Part shown: piece by piece, positions 7,379 to 15,073 of the stretch
How the letters are laid out: every line of letters starts with the position of its first letter
How positions within the stretch are numbered: position 1 is the first letter of the stretch
Assembly (NCBI RefSeq): GCF_023973165.1
Contig: NZ_CP099547.1
Coordinates: 434,001 to 498,000, forward strand
Reading direction: 5' to 3'
Source: Arcanobacterium pinnipediorum
Lineage (GTDB): Bacteria; Actinomycetota; Actinomycetes; Actinomycetales; Actinomycetaceae
DNA: 64,000 nt
The notes under the pieces: model-generated
Database searches by the model: none
Told to the model about the DNA's origin: nothing
The model's input: the letters and a program-made list of their open reading frames with translations, nothing else
Translations under genes and position numbers: made by a program

Positions 7379-10300
7379 GTGACATCACCGACGTCGAATT
7401 TCTCGCGTCCTACTCCGAAGTTGGGCAAGCTTCCAGGTGGCGCGTTCGGTCCAACATTAATCGTGTTGGGCGTAATCGTTTTTGGTCTTGTGATTTTTGC
7501 TGACTTTTGGACCGAGCTGGCGTGGTTTGACCAAGTCGGTGCCGCCCGAGTATTTTGGACCCAATACGGAGCAGCAATCGGTTTGGGAGTCATCGGCACG
7601 TTGATAGCCGGGCTTGCTTTTGCGATTAATTTGCGAGTTTCGCTCGGCAAAGCTCCGGCCAATGCCGATGTTATTGTCTCCACGAATCCGTTAGCACGCA
7701 ATATCGAATGGTTACGGCAGCACTCAGTAGTAACGTATGGAATCATTCCGCTTGCCGCAGGAGTTATATTTGGCGCCGGGTTATCGCGTAGCTGGCGAAC
7801 ATTTTTGCTGTGGTTTAACGGGACGTCATTTGAGGCAACCGACCCAGAATACGGGCTCGATATTTCTTTCTTCGTCTTTTCACTACCCGCGTTACAGATC
7901 CTTCTCGGATTTTTAAGCAGTTTGTTACTGCTTTCCCTCATGGCTTCGATTGCCGGTTACTGGGTTAGTGGTGCATTTGAGTTCAAGGCGAACCGGCCAC
8001 ACTTGAAGGGCAAAGCTCAGCTACATCTGAGCATTTTGCTCGCGCTGGGCGCCTTACTGTTTGCCGGTAACTATTGGCTGGATCGCTACAATTTGCTTTT
8101 AGGCAACAAGCAGCGTTTCTCGGGCGCAACATATACCGATATCAATGCCTCACAACCGGGTCTAACTATTTTGGCAGTTGTCACCATACTTGTTGCGGTG
8201 TTGTTCTTATACGCCGGTATTGTGCGCAACTGGAAGCCAGCTATCGTTGGTATCGCTTCGGTATTTGCGGTGGCCCTGGTTGTTAATCTCGCATATCCAG
8301 CGCTTTTGCAACGGTTCAAGGTTGATCCAAACGCGGCTGAGCTAGAATCAGAATTCATCCAACGAAATATCAACGCAACTTTGGAAGCCTACGGGTTATC
8401 CGACGTCGAGACCCAGCAATACGAAGCGCGTACCACGGTCGAGGCTGGGCAGCTACGCCAGGATTCGCAAACCACTGCCCAGATTCGTCTTTTGGATCCC
8501 AATATTGTTGATCCTTCCTTTAACCAGTTACAGCAAAACCGCCAGTATTATTCGTTCAAGGCTCCCTTGACGGTTGATCGTTATACGATTGATGGCGAAT
8601 TGCGCGATACTGTGATCGCTGTTCGAGAATTGAATCTTGCGGGCCTAGATGATGAACGGCGCTCATGGGTTAATGACCACACCGTCTTTACCCATGGTTT
8701 CGGCGTCGCTGCTGCTTACGGCAATACTGTTACCTCCAAGGGTGATCCGGCGTTCTGGGAAGCCGGTATTCCTTCAACAGGTGAGCTAGGCGAATTTGAG
8801 CCGCGCGTTTATTTCGGTCAACAATCTCCAGAGTATTCTATCGTTGGTGCGCCCGAGTCCGCTGAGCCGTGGGAGCTCGATTATCCCAACGATAATGCCC
8901 CTAACGGCCAGGTCAATACTACCTACACTGGAAATGGTGGCCCGTCAATTGGCAATACATGGGCTAAGCTCATGTTTGCGATTAAGTATCGTTCTACTGA
9001 ACTTTTCTTCTCCGACCGTGTAACAAGCGAGTCGCAAATTCTGTTTGATCGCGATCCCCATCGGCGCGTTGCGAAAGTAGCCCCCTACTTGACCCTCGAT
9101 TCGAAAGCGGTTCCCGCCGTCGTCGATATGGATTCCAACCCGGATACCCCAGCTGAATTGGTGTGGATTATTGACGGATATACTACGTCAAATAACTATC
9201 CGTATTCGGCTCGTGAGACCCTCGATGAAGCAACCTCGGATGCAACAAATCGTCGCGGTGCGCTGATTGCTGGCGGTACAAACGAAATTAACTATATTCG
9301 TAATTCGGTCAAGGCCGTTGTGAATGCATACGACGGTAAGGTAACGCTTTACCAATGGGATGAAAAAGATCCGATTTTGAAGGCGTGGCAAGGTATTTTC
9401 CCTGGGCAGGTTACTCCATTGGCGCAGATGCCTGGAGATTTGATTGCGCACGTGCGCTACCCGAAGGATCTCTTTAAGGTTCAGCGTTCACTGCTTGCCC
9501 GCTACCACGTTGATGATGCGTTATCGTTCTACTCTGGTGGTGACTTCTGGCAGATTCCGCGCGAGCCCACCGGGCAGTCGGAAAATGATGTGAATGCACC
9601 GGCACAGCCGCCATACTATTTGACGTTGCAGATGCCCGGCCAAACCGAAACTTCGTTCTCACTATCGACCTCCTACATTCCGGGCGGAAATACTAAACGA
9701 AACGTGATGACTGGTTTCTTAGCCGCGGATTCTAATGCGGGTAACGAGACTGGAAAGATTGCGCCGGGATATGGCAAGTTGCGGCTACTAGAACTTCCGC
9801 GTGATTTAACGGTTCCAGGGCCAGGACAAGCACAAAATACAATGTTTGCTAACCCGAAGGTATCCACGGATTTGAACTTGTTGCGTCAAGGCGGTACCAA
9901 GGTATTGGAAGGTAACTTGCTTTCCTTGCCTGTTGGCGGCGGTCTGCTTTATGTTCAGCCGGTCTATGTTCAAGCGTCAAAGGGTACCCAGTATCCAACC
10001 TTGCAGTATGTGCTAACACTGTTTGGTGATTCAGTCGGTTTTGCTCCAACCTTGCAAGAATCTCTTGATATGGTCTTCGCTGGTGATGCTGGTGTGAATG
10101 CAGGTGATGCGAATATCGTTGGTGACAAGGCTGCACCAGTTGATGGCGATAAGGTCAAGGTTCCGGGAACTGAGAGCAGCGATTCAGATTCTGCTAAGCC
10201 CGCCGAGCCAGCCAAGCCAGCTCCGGCATTGCCAGACGCGCCTGCAGGCACTCCAGCTGCGGATCTGAATACGGCACTCAATGATGCGAAGGCAGCGATT

Positions 10301-10429
10301 GAATCTGCTGATGCAGCGTTGAAGGCCGGCGATTGGGCAGCTTATGGTGAGGCTCAAAAGAAGCTCAATGAAGCTATCACCCGGGCGGCTGAGGCCCAGC
10401 AAAAGGTTGATGCACAAAATCAGCCCTAA
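7379..10429 (+). CDS. UPF0182 family large membrane protein
   Basis: A 1016-aa protein of the UPF0182 family (compare Rv3193c). The first 310 residues carry about seven hydrophobic membrane segments, beginning at PTLIVLGVIVFGLVIFADFW. A long extracytoplasmic region follows, with the family pattern NDHTVFTHGFG, VYFGQQSPEYSIVG and YNYIRNSVKAVVNAYDGKV-like blocks. The last 100 residues are Ala/Pro/Asp-rich and then helical and Ala/Lys/Gln-rich, probably a flexible or coiled tail. The start is GTG at 7379 with a GAAGGA box upstream. Length is usual for the family. Molecular function is unknown. A strong hairpin terminator follows immediately. Confidence 0.9.
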   Translation: MTSPTSNFSRPTPKLGKLPGGAFGPTLIVLGVIVFGLVIFADFWTELAWFDQVGAARVFWTQYGAAIGLGVIGTLIAGLAFAINLRVSLGKAPANADVIVSTNPLARNIEWLRQHSVVTYGIIPLAAGVIFGAGLSRSWRTFLLWFNGTSFEATDPEYGLDISFFVFSLPALQILLGFLSSLLLLSLMASIAGYWVSGAFEFKANRPHLKGKAQLHLSILLALGALLFAGNYWLDRYNLLLGNKQRFSGATYTDINASQPGLTILAVVTILVAVLFLYAGIVRNWKPAIVGIASVFAVALVVNLAYPALLQRFKVDPNAAELESEFIQRNINATLEAYGLSDVETQQYEARTTVEAGQLRQDSQTTAQIRLLDPNIVDPSFNQLQQNRQYYSFKAPLTVDRYTIDGELRDTVIAVRELNLAGLDDERRSWVNDHTVFTHGFGVAAAYGNTVTSKGDPAFWEAGIPSTGELGEFEPRVYFGQQSPEYSIVGAPESAEPWELDYPNDNAPNGQVNTTYTGNGGPSIGNTWAKLMFAIKYRSTELFFSDRVTSESQILFDRDPHRRVAKVAPYLTLDSKAVPAVVDMDSNPDTPAELVWIIDGYTTSNNYPYSARETLDEATSDATNRRGALIAGGTNEINYIRNSVKAVVNAYDGKVTLYQWDEKDPILKAWQGIFPGQVTPLAQMPGDLIAHVRYPKDLFKVQRSLLARYHVDDALSFYSGGDFWQIPREPTGQSENDVNAPAQPPYYLTLQMPGQTETSFSLSTSYIPGGNTKRNVMTGFLAADSNAGNETGKIAPGYGKLRLLELPRDLTVPGPGQAQNTMFANPKVSTDLNLLRQGGTKVLEGNLLSLPVGGGLLYVQPVYVQASKGTQYPTLQYVLTLFGDSVGFAPTLQESLDMVFAGDAGVNAGDANIVGDKAAPVDGDKVKVPGTESSDSDSAKPAEPAKPAPALPDAPAGTPAADLNTALNDAKAAIESADAALKAGDWAAYGEAQKKLNEAITRAAEAQQKVDAQNQP

Positions 10430-10438
10430 GATGTAGGG

Positions 10439-10477
10439 AATCAAAAATGGCGAGCATAGCGCTCGCCATTTTTGATT
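10439..10477. terminator. Bidirectional hairpin terminator
   Basis: Perfect 17-bp arms at 10439-10455 and 10461-10477 enclose a 5-nt loop. The outer part is A-rich on one side and T-rich on the other, so it can serve UPF0182 (+) and the ABC permease gene (-), which converge here. Confidence 0.9.
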
Positions 10478-10487
10478 GTGTTGGGGT

Positions 10488-11231
10488 TTATCCGCGGCGC
10501 ATGGGGAAGCGGTAGAGGAGTAGCCAGCTCAATACAGCCATGAGGAGGCTGAAAGCTATCAGTAGAACGTATAACAGCAGATCGTTGTTAGCCAGGTCAA
10601 AGCCAATAATCAGCTGAGGTATCCACGTTCCGACGTTTCCTATGAATAATCCCACGGCTAGGGGAATGCCGATGAGTAGGCTCATCCCTATCCACATTGA
10701 AAATCGCAGAAAAACGGCGGTGACTAGAAGTGCTAGTTGCGAGATTACGATACAGGTCAAGAGAGTATCGACCACGGTTGTGAGGGAAAACCCTGTGAAA
10801 ACTGCTGCTCCGGTGAATATCGTGCCACCGATGAGTAAGCAGATCAAGGCAGTGATTACGACGGTGGTCAAGGCTGCGAACGCTTGGCAGGTGGCGTAGA
10901 TCGTGCGACGATTTACCCCGGCAGCCAACCAGGCTCGGGCGCCTTCTCCGAAAACAGCTATGAGCAAACCGGCAGAAACTATCGGCAGAAGACCTGACAG
11001 ACCCAGCGTTGTTGCGCCAACAATCGTTGACAGTTGACCGAGATCCCCGCTTGGTGGAACCGCTTGCAATTCAACGTCGAAGAAATTCGCGCTGAGTACG
11101 AATCCGCCAGAAGCACCGAAGAAGTATGCCATGCACACGTTAAGCACATAGATAGCGGTAATCAAACCTAAAGCCCACAGGGCGGTTAGGCGTAGTTGGT
11201 TAGAAAAAATGAGACGAGAGATGAGTTTCAT
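10488..11231 (-). CDS. ABC transporter permease (GntR-linked, six membrane segments)
   Basis: A 247-aa, very hydrophobic protein with about six predicted membrane helices. The first is LTALWALGLITAIYVLNVCMAYFFG and the last LLLYVLLIAFSLLMAVLSWLLLY, followed by a short basic tail. No strong family signature is visible, so the call rests on topology and position. Its start overlaps the stop of the ATPase gene by 4 bp (ATGA). It is the last gene of a GntR-ATPase-permease operon, an arrangement typical of YtrA-type transporters. The substrate is not evident. Confidence 0.75.
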   Translation of the reverse strand: MKLISRLIFSNQLRLTALWALGLITAIYVLNVCMAYFFGASGGFVLSANFFDVELQAVPPSGDLGQLSTIVGATTLGLSGLLPIVSAGLLIAVFGEGARAWLAAGVNRRTIYATCQAFAALTTVVITALICLLIGGTIFTGAAVFTGFSLTTVVDTLLTCIVISQLALLVTAVFLRFSMWIGMSLLIGIPLAVGLFIGNVGTWIPQLIIGFDLANNDLLLYVLLIAFSLLMAVLSWLLLYRFPMRRG

Positions 11232-11983
11232 GAGTTCCTCCGAGTTGCTGCGATGAGAACATCGGTCAGTGAAGCCAGGGTATTTTCGGCCGAATACTTT
11301 GCACGCAACTGATCGGCGTTGCCAGATTCTTTCACTGCGCCGCGATCTAAAATGACGACGTTTTCGATCATGTCTTCGATTTCGTTAACCAGGTGGGAAG
11401 AAATGATGACCGTTCGTGGATGTTTGACGTAGTCGGCTAACAAGGCATCGTAGAATTCTTGGCGCACTACTGCGTCCATGCCTATGTGTACTTCATCGAA
11501 TATGGTTAGCGCGCAACGTGAAGCAAGACCAAGCGAAGCAAAGAATGCTGATTTTTGTCCGCGAGAGAGTTTTTTGGGTTTACGCTTAGGGTTGATCGAC
11601 CATTGATCGAGAAGTTCGAGGCATAGCTCGCGGTCAAAGTTGGGCCGGGTGGCTTGCCACAGCTCGATTGTTTCACGCATCTTTTGATCCGTAAAGACTG
11701 AAGTCTCATCTGAAACTAGGGCAACATGCTGCATAAGTTCGCGGTTTTCCCAGATGGGTTGCGAGGATGTTTGCCCAGCCCAGCTCATCTGCACATGACC
11801 GGAATATTTCAGTTGTCCAGCCAAAACCATTGATAGTGTAGATTTTCCACATCCGTTACGTCCGAGAAGGCCGGTGATTGTGCCTGCTTCGAAAGTGGCT
11901 GACACTGAGTCAAGAGCACGGTGGTGGAAGTATGAGTAGCTAGTTTTGTCGGTTACGACGTGCAACGGTGGATTCGGTGTCAT
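11228..11983 (-). CDS. ABC transporter ATP-binding protein (YtrB-like)
   Basis: A 251-aa ATPase. Walker A is GRNGCGKST. The signature is shifted to LSRGQKSAF in place of LSGGQ, Walker B is LTIFDEVHIGMD, and the H-loop is ISSHLVNEIE. The weak signature and DEV (instead of DEP) are typical of GntR-linked YtrB-type ATPases. It overlaps the GntR gene upstream and the permease gene downstream by 4 bp each, so the three genes should be translationally coupled. It is probably an exporter of an envelope-active compound or peptide, by analogy to ytr operons; the substrate is unknown. Confidence 0.85.
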   Translation of the reverse strand: MTPNPPLHVVTDKTSYSYFHHRALDSVSATFEAGTITGLLGRNGCGKSTLSMVLAGQLKYSGHVQMSWAGQTSSQPIWENRELMQHVALVSDETSVFTDQKMRETIELWQATRPNFDRELCLELLDQWSINPKRKPKKLSRGQKSAFFASLGLASRCALTIFDEVHIGMDAVVRQEFYDALLADYVKHPRTVIISSHLVNEIEDMIENVVILDRGAVKESGNADQLRAKYSAENTLASLTDVLIAATRRNS

Positions 11984-12375
11984 TTGTGCTCCTCCAAAAT
12001 CGAAAGAACTAGGGCTTGGATTTTGTGTGCATCAAATCCAAGCGCTAATCCGTGGTTGATAGCTGGTAATAGAACGGAGTCAAGGTATTCTTTTTGCCCT
12101 TTAGCGCGTAGGAGAGCTGGGGCATCATCGGTGATAAACATTCCGATTCCGCGCTGTTTGTAAACCAAGCCCTCTGCCTGCAATATGGCAAATGCTTTGT
12201 TGGCTGTTGCCGGGTTAATACGGTATGTGGTGGCGTATTGCGTGGTTGACATGAGTTGACTTCCTGGTTGCAGATCACCGTCAAGTATTCGGCGGCGAAT
12301 ATCTTCAGCGATCTGTAGGTATATTGGCGTGTTTGACTCAAAACGCATCTGTTTTTCATCATTCACAGACATCAC
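11980..12375 (-). CDS. GntR family (YtrA subfamily) transcriptional regulator
   Basis: A 131-aa regulator. The N-terminal winged helix reads PIYLQIAEDIRRRILDGDLQPGSQLMSTTQYATTYRINPATANKAFAILQAEGL and so on (about residues 16-85), followed by a short C-terminal tail with no large ligand domain. This is the YtrA architecture. Two ATG codons in a row allow a start at 12375 or 12372, and the upstream ribosome binding site (GAGGTGATGTC) fits either. It is first in the operon and probably represses itself and the ABC genes through the dyads just upstream (12385-12410). Confidence 0.88.
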   Translation of the reverse strand: MMSVNDEKQMRFESNTPIYLQIAEDIRRRILDGDLQPGSQLMSTTQYATTYRINPATANKAFAILQAEGLVYKQRGIGMFITDDAPALLRAKGQKEYLDSVLLPAINHGLALGFDAHKIQALVLSILEEHK

Positions 12376-12384
12376 CTCGCTAAC

Positions 12385-12410
12385 TGGTTAGTTACATGAC
12401 TAATTAACCA
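12385..12410. promoter_or_regulatory. Candidate GntR operator (nested dyads)
   Basis: TGGTTA (12385-12390) and TAACCA (12405-12410) form an outer inverted repeat. TTAGT (12388-12392) and ACTAA (12399-12403) form an inner one. The site is 10 bp upstream of the GntR start, where an autoregulatory operator would be expected. Confidence 0.5.
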
Positions 12411-12477
12411 TGCAACTGAGGAAGTTGTCAAGCTGTTTAGGTGGCAATTTTCTACGCTGTTTAGGCGTCATTATTCT

Positions 12478-12506
12478 TTGATTTACCTCAATTTACCGCC
12501 TATAAA
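12478..12506 (+). promoter_or_regulatory. Promoter of initiator tRNA gene
   Basis: TTGATT (12478-12483), a 17-bp spacer and TATAAA (12501-12506) make a good sigma-70-type promoter about 76 bp upstream of the tRNA. The repeated word GCTGTTTAGG occurs at 12432-12441 and 12456-12465 just upstream. Confidence 0.7.
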
Positions 12507-12581
12507 AGATCTGACGTGAGAAAGGGCACCTGCTTCTACCTTGAACTTAGCGGTTAAGGATTCTAAGCTAGTAACTACCGG

Positions 12582-12655
12582 CGCGGGGTGGAGCAGTTCG
12601 GTAGCTCGCCGGGCTCATAACCCGGAGGTCCCAGGTTCAAATCCTGGTCCCGCAA
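12582..12655 (+). tRNA. Initiator tRNA-fMet (CAT)
   Basis: A full cloverleaf can be folded: CGCGGGG acceptor strand, anticodon loop CTCATAA inside the GGG/CCC initiator stem, T arm CCAGG TTCAAAT CCTGG. The unpaired C1-A72 position and the three G-C pairs in the anticodon stem identify the initiator. CCA is not encoded (CTA follows). A hairpin terminator starts 6 nt downstream. Confidence 0.95.
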
Positions 12656-12660
12656 CTATT

Positions 12661-12689
12661 AAGGGCGGAATCGTTGAGATTCCGCCCTT
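12661..12689 (+). terminator. tRNA-fMet terminator
   Basis: Arms of 12 bp (12661-12672 and 12678-12689) with a 5-nt loop, followed by GTTTTATC. Confidence 0.88.
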
Positions 12690-12837
12690 GTTTTATCTAA
12701 ATATGCTTTTTCTAAGTACGCCCTTTTCTAAGTGTGCCCTGTAGGCTCTTGAGGCCTACCAACTTCACCAGTGCTGAGCCGATGCCTATTCTATGTCGGC
12801 AAATCCAACTGGTGACTTCTCAACACAATCTTCCCCT

Positions 12838-12860
12838 AACCCCGCCAAAATCCGAAGAGT
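12838..12860 (-). repeat. Solo ISL3-type terminal inverted repeat (relic)
   Basis: The reverse complement of this site matches the terminal repeat of the IS at 63349 (CTCTTCGGATTTTGGCGGGG plus TTAGGGGA). It is closer to that element than to the intact IS lying immediately to its right, which has CG in place of GA after CTCTTCG. It is probably the remaining end of another copy. Confidence 0.7.
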
Positions 12861-12861
12861 C

Positions 12862-12869
12862 GTTAAAGC
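12862..12869. repeat. Left 8-bp target site duplication
   Basis: GTTAAAGC immediately abuts the left terminal repeat and is repeated exactly at 14502-14509 beside the right terminal repeat. ISL3 elements are known to make 8-bp duplications. Confidence 0.9.
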
Positions 12870-14501
12870 GGCTCTTCGCGTTTTGGCGGGGTGAAACGTT
12901 GTTACTCGGTGGGTTTACTGGCCTAGTATCAGGTGCTGGTGTAGTGATTTTAAAGTTAGCAGCTGTGTTTTCGTTGGCGTTAATGTGGTGGTGATGAGAT
13001 TTTTAGTGGCCCGGAATAACTATACAAAAGTAAGCAACATACATTGTCTTTGTTAACCCGTTGGTGTTAGTGCGAGCAACACTCGATGATAGAAAATGCC
13101 TTGTGATCTTCTCACTGGTAAACAGGTTACACGAAGATATTATGCAGCAGTCTCCAGTTAGGTTTACCGGCATACAGTAATGCACGAATGCGATAGTTGT
13201 TGAAATTCGTGAACCCAAATCCGATACGTTTAATACGTTTGATGAGATTGTTTAACGCCTCGGTGATGGAATTAGAAAGATGCGTTTGATGATACGCCAA
13301 GATTTGAAGCTGCCATCGTTGTAGCGTGCGTCCTAGCTGCTGAATTTCTGGGGGCATAGCCACATCCAGGCATGTTTGTATCAATTCTGCAAGCATGGTG
13401 GTCGCAACACCAAGATCTGTTTGCTGATAAAACTCTCGTAAGCGTTCTTTTATCCGATACGCAATCGCTACTTCAGCGTGAGGATCTCCTAACACAAGCA
13501 TGCTTTCTAGACGCTGGACCATTGCTGGCAGTAGTTTTTCACTACCATATGTCAGTAAACGCCGAATCTTGTATAAAGGATCTTTTTTATGCCCACGGTG
13601 TCCCAAGGTCTGATTTTGTACGCGTCTACGTACAGTATCTAACACACGATTGGCTAACGTAATCACATGGAAATGATCAGCTATTTGAGTTGCCTGGGGT
13701 AATACCACGTTATACACAGCACGGTATGTTGGGCTCATGTCTAAAGTGGCATAGCGGATTCGTGCTTTCCAAGCGTTGGGCTGGTCTTTTAAATAGCGGG
13801 CTACGTCTATGTAGTTACAGCTTGGGATAATATCAATGATTTGATGATGCTCGACGTCACATACCGTAGTGACATAACTTGTGCGGTGTCCTTGTATGCG
13901 AACGAAACTTGTTTCATCAAGCCCGATTGCGTGAGTCTTGTTTAAACGCTTACGGTCTGCTTGTAGTAACACTTGACCATACATAGTTACTGCATCATTG
14001 ACTGTGTGCCAAGAACAACCAAGTTCAGCTGCGACTTCGCTAATTGTTCGTCCCATGCCTACTTGCTGGGTCGCCCATTTAGCTGCCCTGGTAGTCATCT
14101 GGCAACGTTGAGCAGCAATACGTTTATCTTGACTTGTCCATGAACCAACATCACATGCAACGTTTGGACAATACCAGCGGTGCTTACGCCATAACAAGCT
14201 CATAGACCGACCATAGACAGGTAAATCTATATACCGTACTCTTGGCCTTTCTTTAACGCGTGCAAGACTTTCACAACGTGGGCATGTTGGTCTCTTAAGG
14301 ACTTGTTCAATTTCGATTTCCTGTTGAGAGCCATGACGGTGATACGCCAAGACGCGAATATCTTTCAAACTCACAAGCCGAGCAAGAATTACGGTAGGAT
14401 CATAAGCGGTGAAGGTACGTTCAAGTTTTTGATTCACACTCTAAGCATGAACTACCTTCACCACTTCTGCATCTCCACACCCCGCCAAAACGCGAAGAGC
14501 C
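12870..14501 (-). mobile_element. Complete ISL3-family insertion sequence
   Basis: A 1632-bp element bounded by 24-bp inverted repeats (12870-12893 and 14478-14501), each starting GGCTCTTCG and containing TTTTGGCGGGGTG. It is flanked by the 8-bp direct repeat GTTAAAGC. It holds one transposase gene on the minus strand. A 233-bp tract between the transposase stop and the left end has no recognisable gene. Intact ends plus exact target duplication suggest a fairly recent insertion. It lies 215 bp downstream of the initiator tRNA. Confidence 0.92.
13127..14437 (-). CDS. tnp: ISL3 family transposase
   Basis: A 436-aa full-length transposase. The N-terminal zinc-binding region has CPRC at about 52-55 and a second pair in WYCPNVACD. 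A helix-turn-helix follows (ISEVAAELGCSWHTVNDAV). The DDE triad is visible as GLDETSF, TLDMSPTYR and the final Glu in SNSITEALNNLIKRIKRIGFG. The start is a GTG at 14437. No frameshift or stop is present, so the enzyme should be active. It is related to, but clearly different from, the partial transposase at 63413. Confidence 0.93.
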   Translation of the reverse strand: MNQKLERTFTAYDPTVILARLVSLKDIRVLAYHRHGSQQEIEIEQVLKRPTCPRCESLARVKERPRVRYIDLPVYGRSMSLLWRKHRWYCPNVACDVGSWTSQDKRIAAQRCQMTTRAAKWATQQVGMGRTISEVAAELGCSWHTVNDAVTMYGQVLLQADRKRLNKTHAIGLDETSFVRIQGHRTSYVTTVCDVEHHQIIDIIPSCNYIDVARYLKDQPNAWKARIRYATLDMSPTYRAVYNVVLPQATQIADHFHVITLANRVLDTVRRRVQNQTLGHRGHKKDPLYKIRRLLTYGSEKLLPAMVQRLESMLVLGDPHAEVAIAYRIKERLREFYQQTDLGVATTMLAELIQTCLDVAMPPEIQQLGRTLQRWQLQILAYHQTHLSNSITEALNNLIKRIKRIGFGFTNFNNYRIRALLYAGKPNWRLLHNIFV

Positions 14502-14509
14502 GTTAAAGC
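14502..14509. repeat. Right 8-bp target site duplication
   Basis: GTTAAAGC directly after the right terminal repeat, identical to 12862-12869. Confidence 0.9.
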
Positions 14510-15073
14510 TCGAAGAGCCGCTAAAGCCGGAAGAGTCCACAATCTATCCCAGGCTCAGTTAAAGCTCGAAGAGCCTAGAATCCGACGCGCCGTTTATTCT
14601 GAAATGTAGGGTTGTCAAGGTTGGTAAAGGGACTTCCCTGTCGCGAAACCGGGGTATATGGGGTGATCGCCCTGTATATGAGGACATCGCCCCATATACC
14701 CCGGTTTTGTAACATGTTGTGGTCTTATTCGAGATTGAAATGGACTCGAGTCAGCTGGAAGTCGGTCAATAGAGGTCGGGATTGTCCGGAAAGATGGTTG
14801 CGCCGCGGTTAGATCGGCTGGAAGTCAGCCAAGATGAGCCGATCTCAGCTGAAAAGCAGCCAAGGAGAGCTTAGAGTAGCTGGGATGTGGTGATCGGGTA
14901 TCCGCCGCACGACCTGGGCTGCTCCGGCTCTAGCTGACTCTAGCTGAAATTGGCATTGAGTGGAATACTGGGACTGACTATGGTTGTTCTTATCCATGAA
15001 TGTGGTGACGTGCTCGTTATTGCCAACAGGCTTCGTGTACTTCGCCTACCGGATAGTGTTGATGGGAGTTGAT
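14510..15073. other. Gene-free region with degenerate repeats and a large hairpin
   Basis: No credible gene. From about 14491 to 14577 the words GAAGAGCC and (G)TTAAAGC recur in varied order (14494, 14512, 14530, 14569), echoing the IS terminal sequence and target site. A 22-bp inverted repeat is at 14646-14707. From 14740 to 14955 short words such as AGCTGGAAGTC and AGCTGAAA recur. This looks like accumulated IS debris or non-coding repeat DNA. Confidence 0.6.
14646..14707. repeat. Large inverted repeat (22-bp arms)
   Basis: Arms at 14646-14667 and 14686-14707 (each built around CCGGGGTATATGGGG) pair with a single G-T wobble and enclose an 18-nt loop that itself contains a GTATATGAGG variant. 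No U-tract gives a clear terminator direction, though CCGGTTTTG follows on the right. Confidence 0.8.

Larger units (their letters stand above)
12690..12869. other. Gene-free stretch with IS-end relic
   Basis: No credible gene is seen. The right part carries an outward-facing ISL3-type end (12838-12860) and then the left copy of the IS target duplication (12862-12869). The stretch around 12766-12780 faintly resembles sequence near the transposase start of the IS at the other end of the window, so this is probably debris of an older element. Confidence 0.6.

Noticed and set aside
7240-7941. The upstream half of the long minus-strand frame ending at 6691
   Set aside because: It runs antisense over the promoter and N-terminus of UPF0182. 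Only the part from ATG 7239 has protein-like character.
8086-10444. Several antisense frames in UPF0182
   Set aside because: Shadows of a well-supported gene with no independent start signals.
12734-12994. An 86-codon frame ending in a hydrophobic segment
   Set aside because: It crosses the IS end and target duplication, has no ribosome binding site and no family resemblance.
14510-15000. A CRISPR-like array suggested by short recurring words
   Set aside because: Repeats are too short and irregular, spacers are not of uniform length, and no cas gene is in the window.
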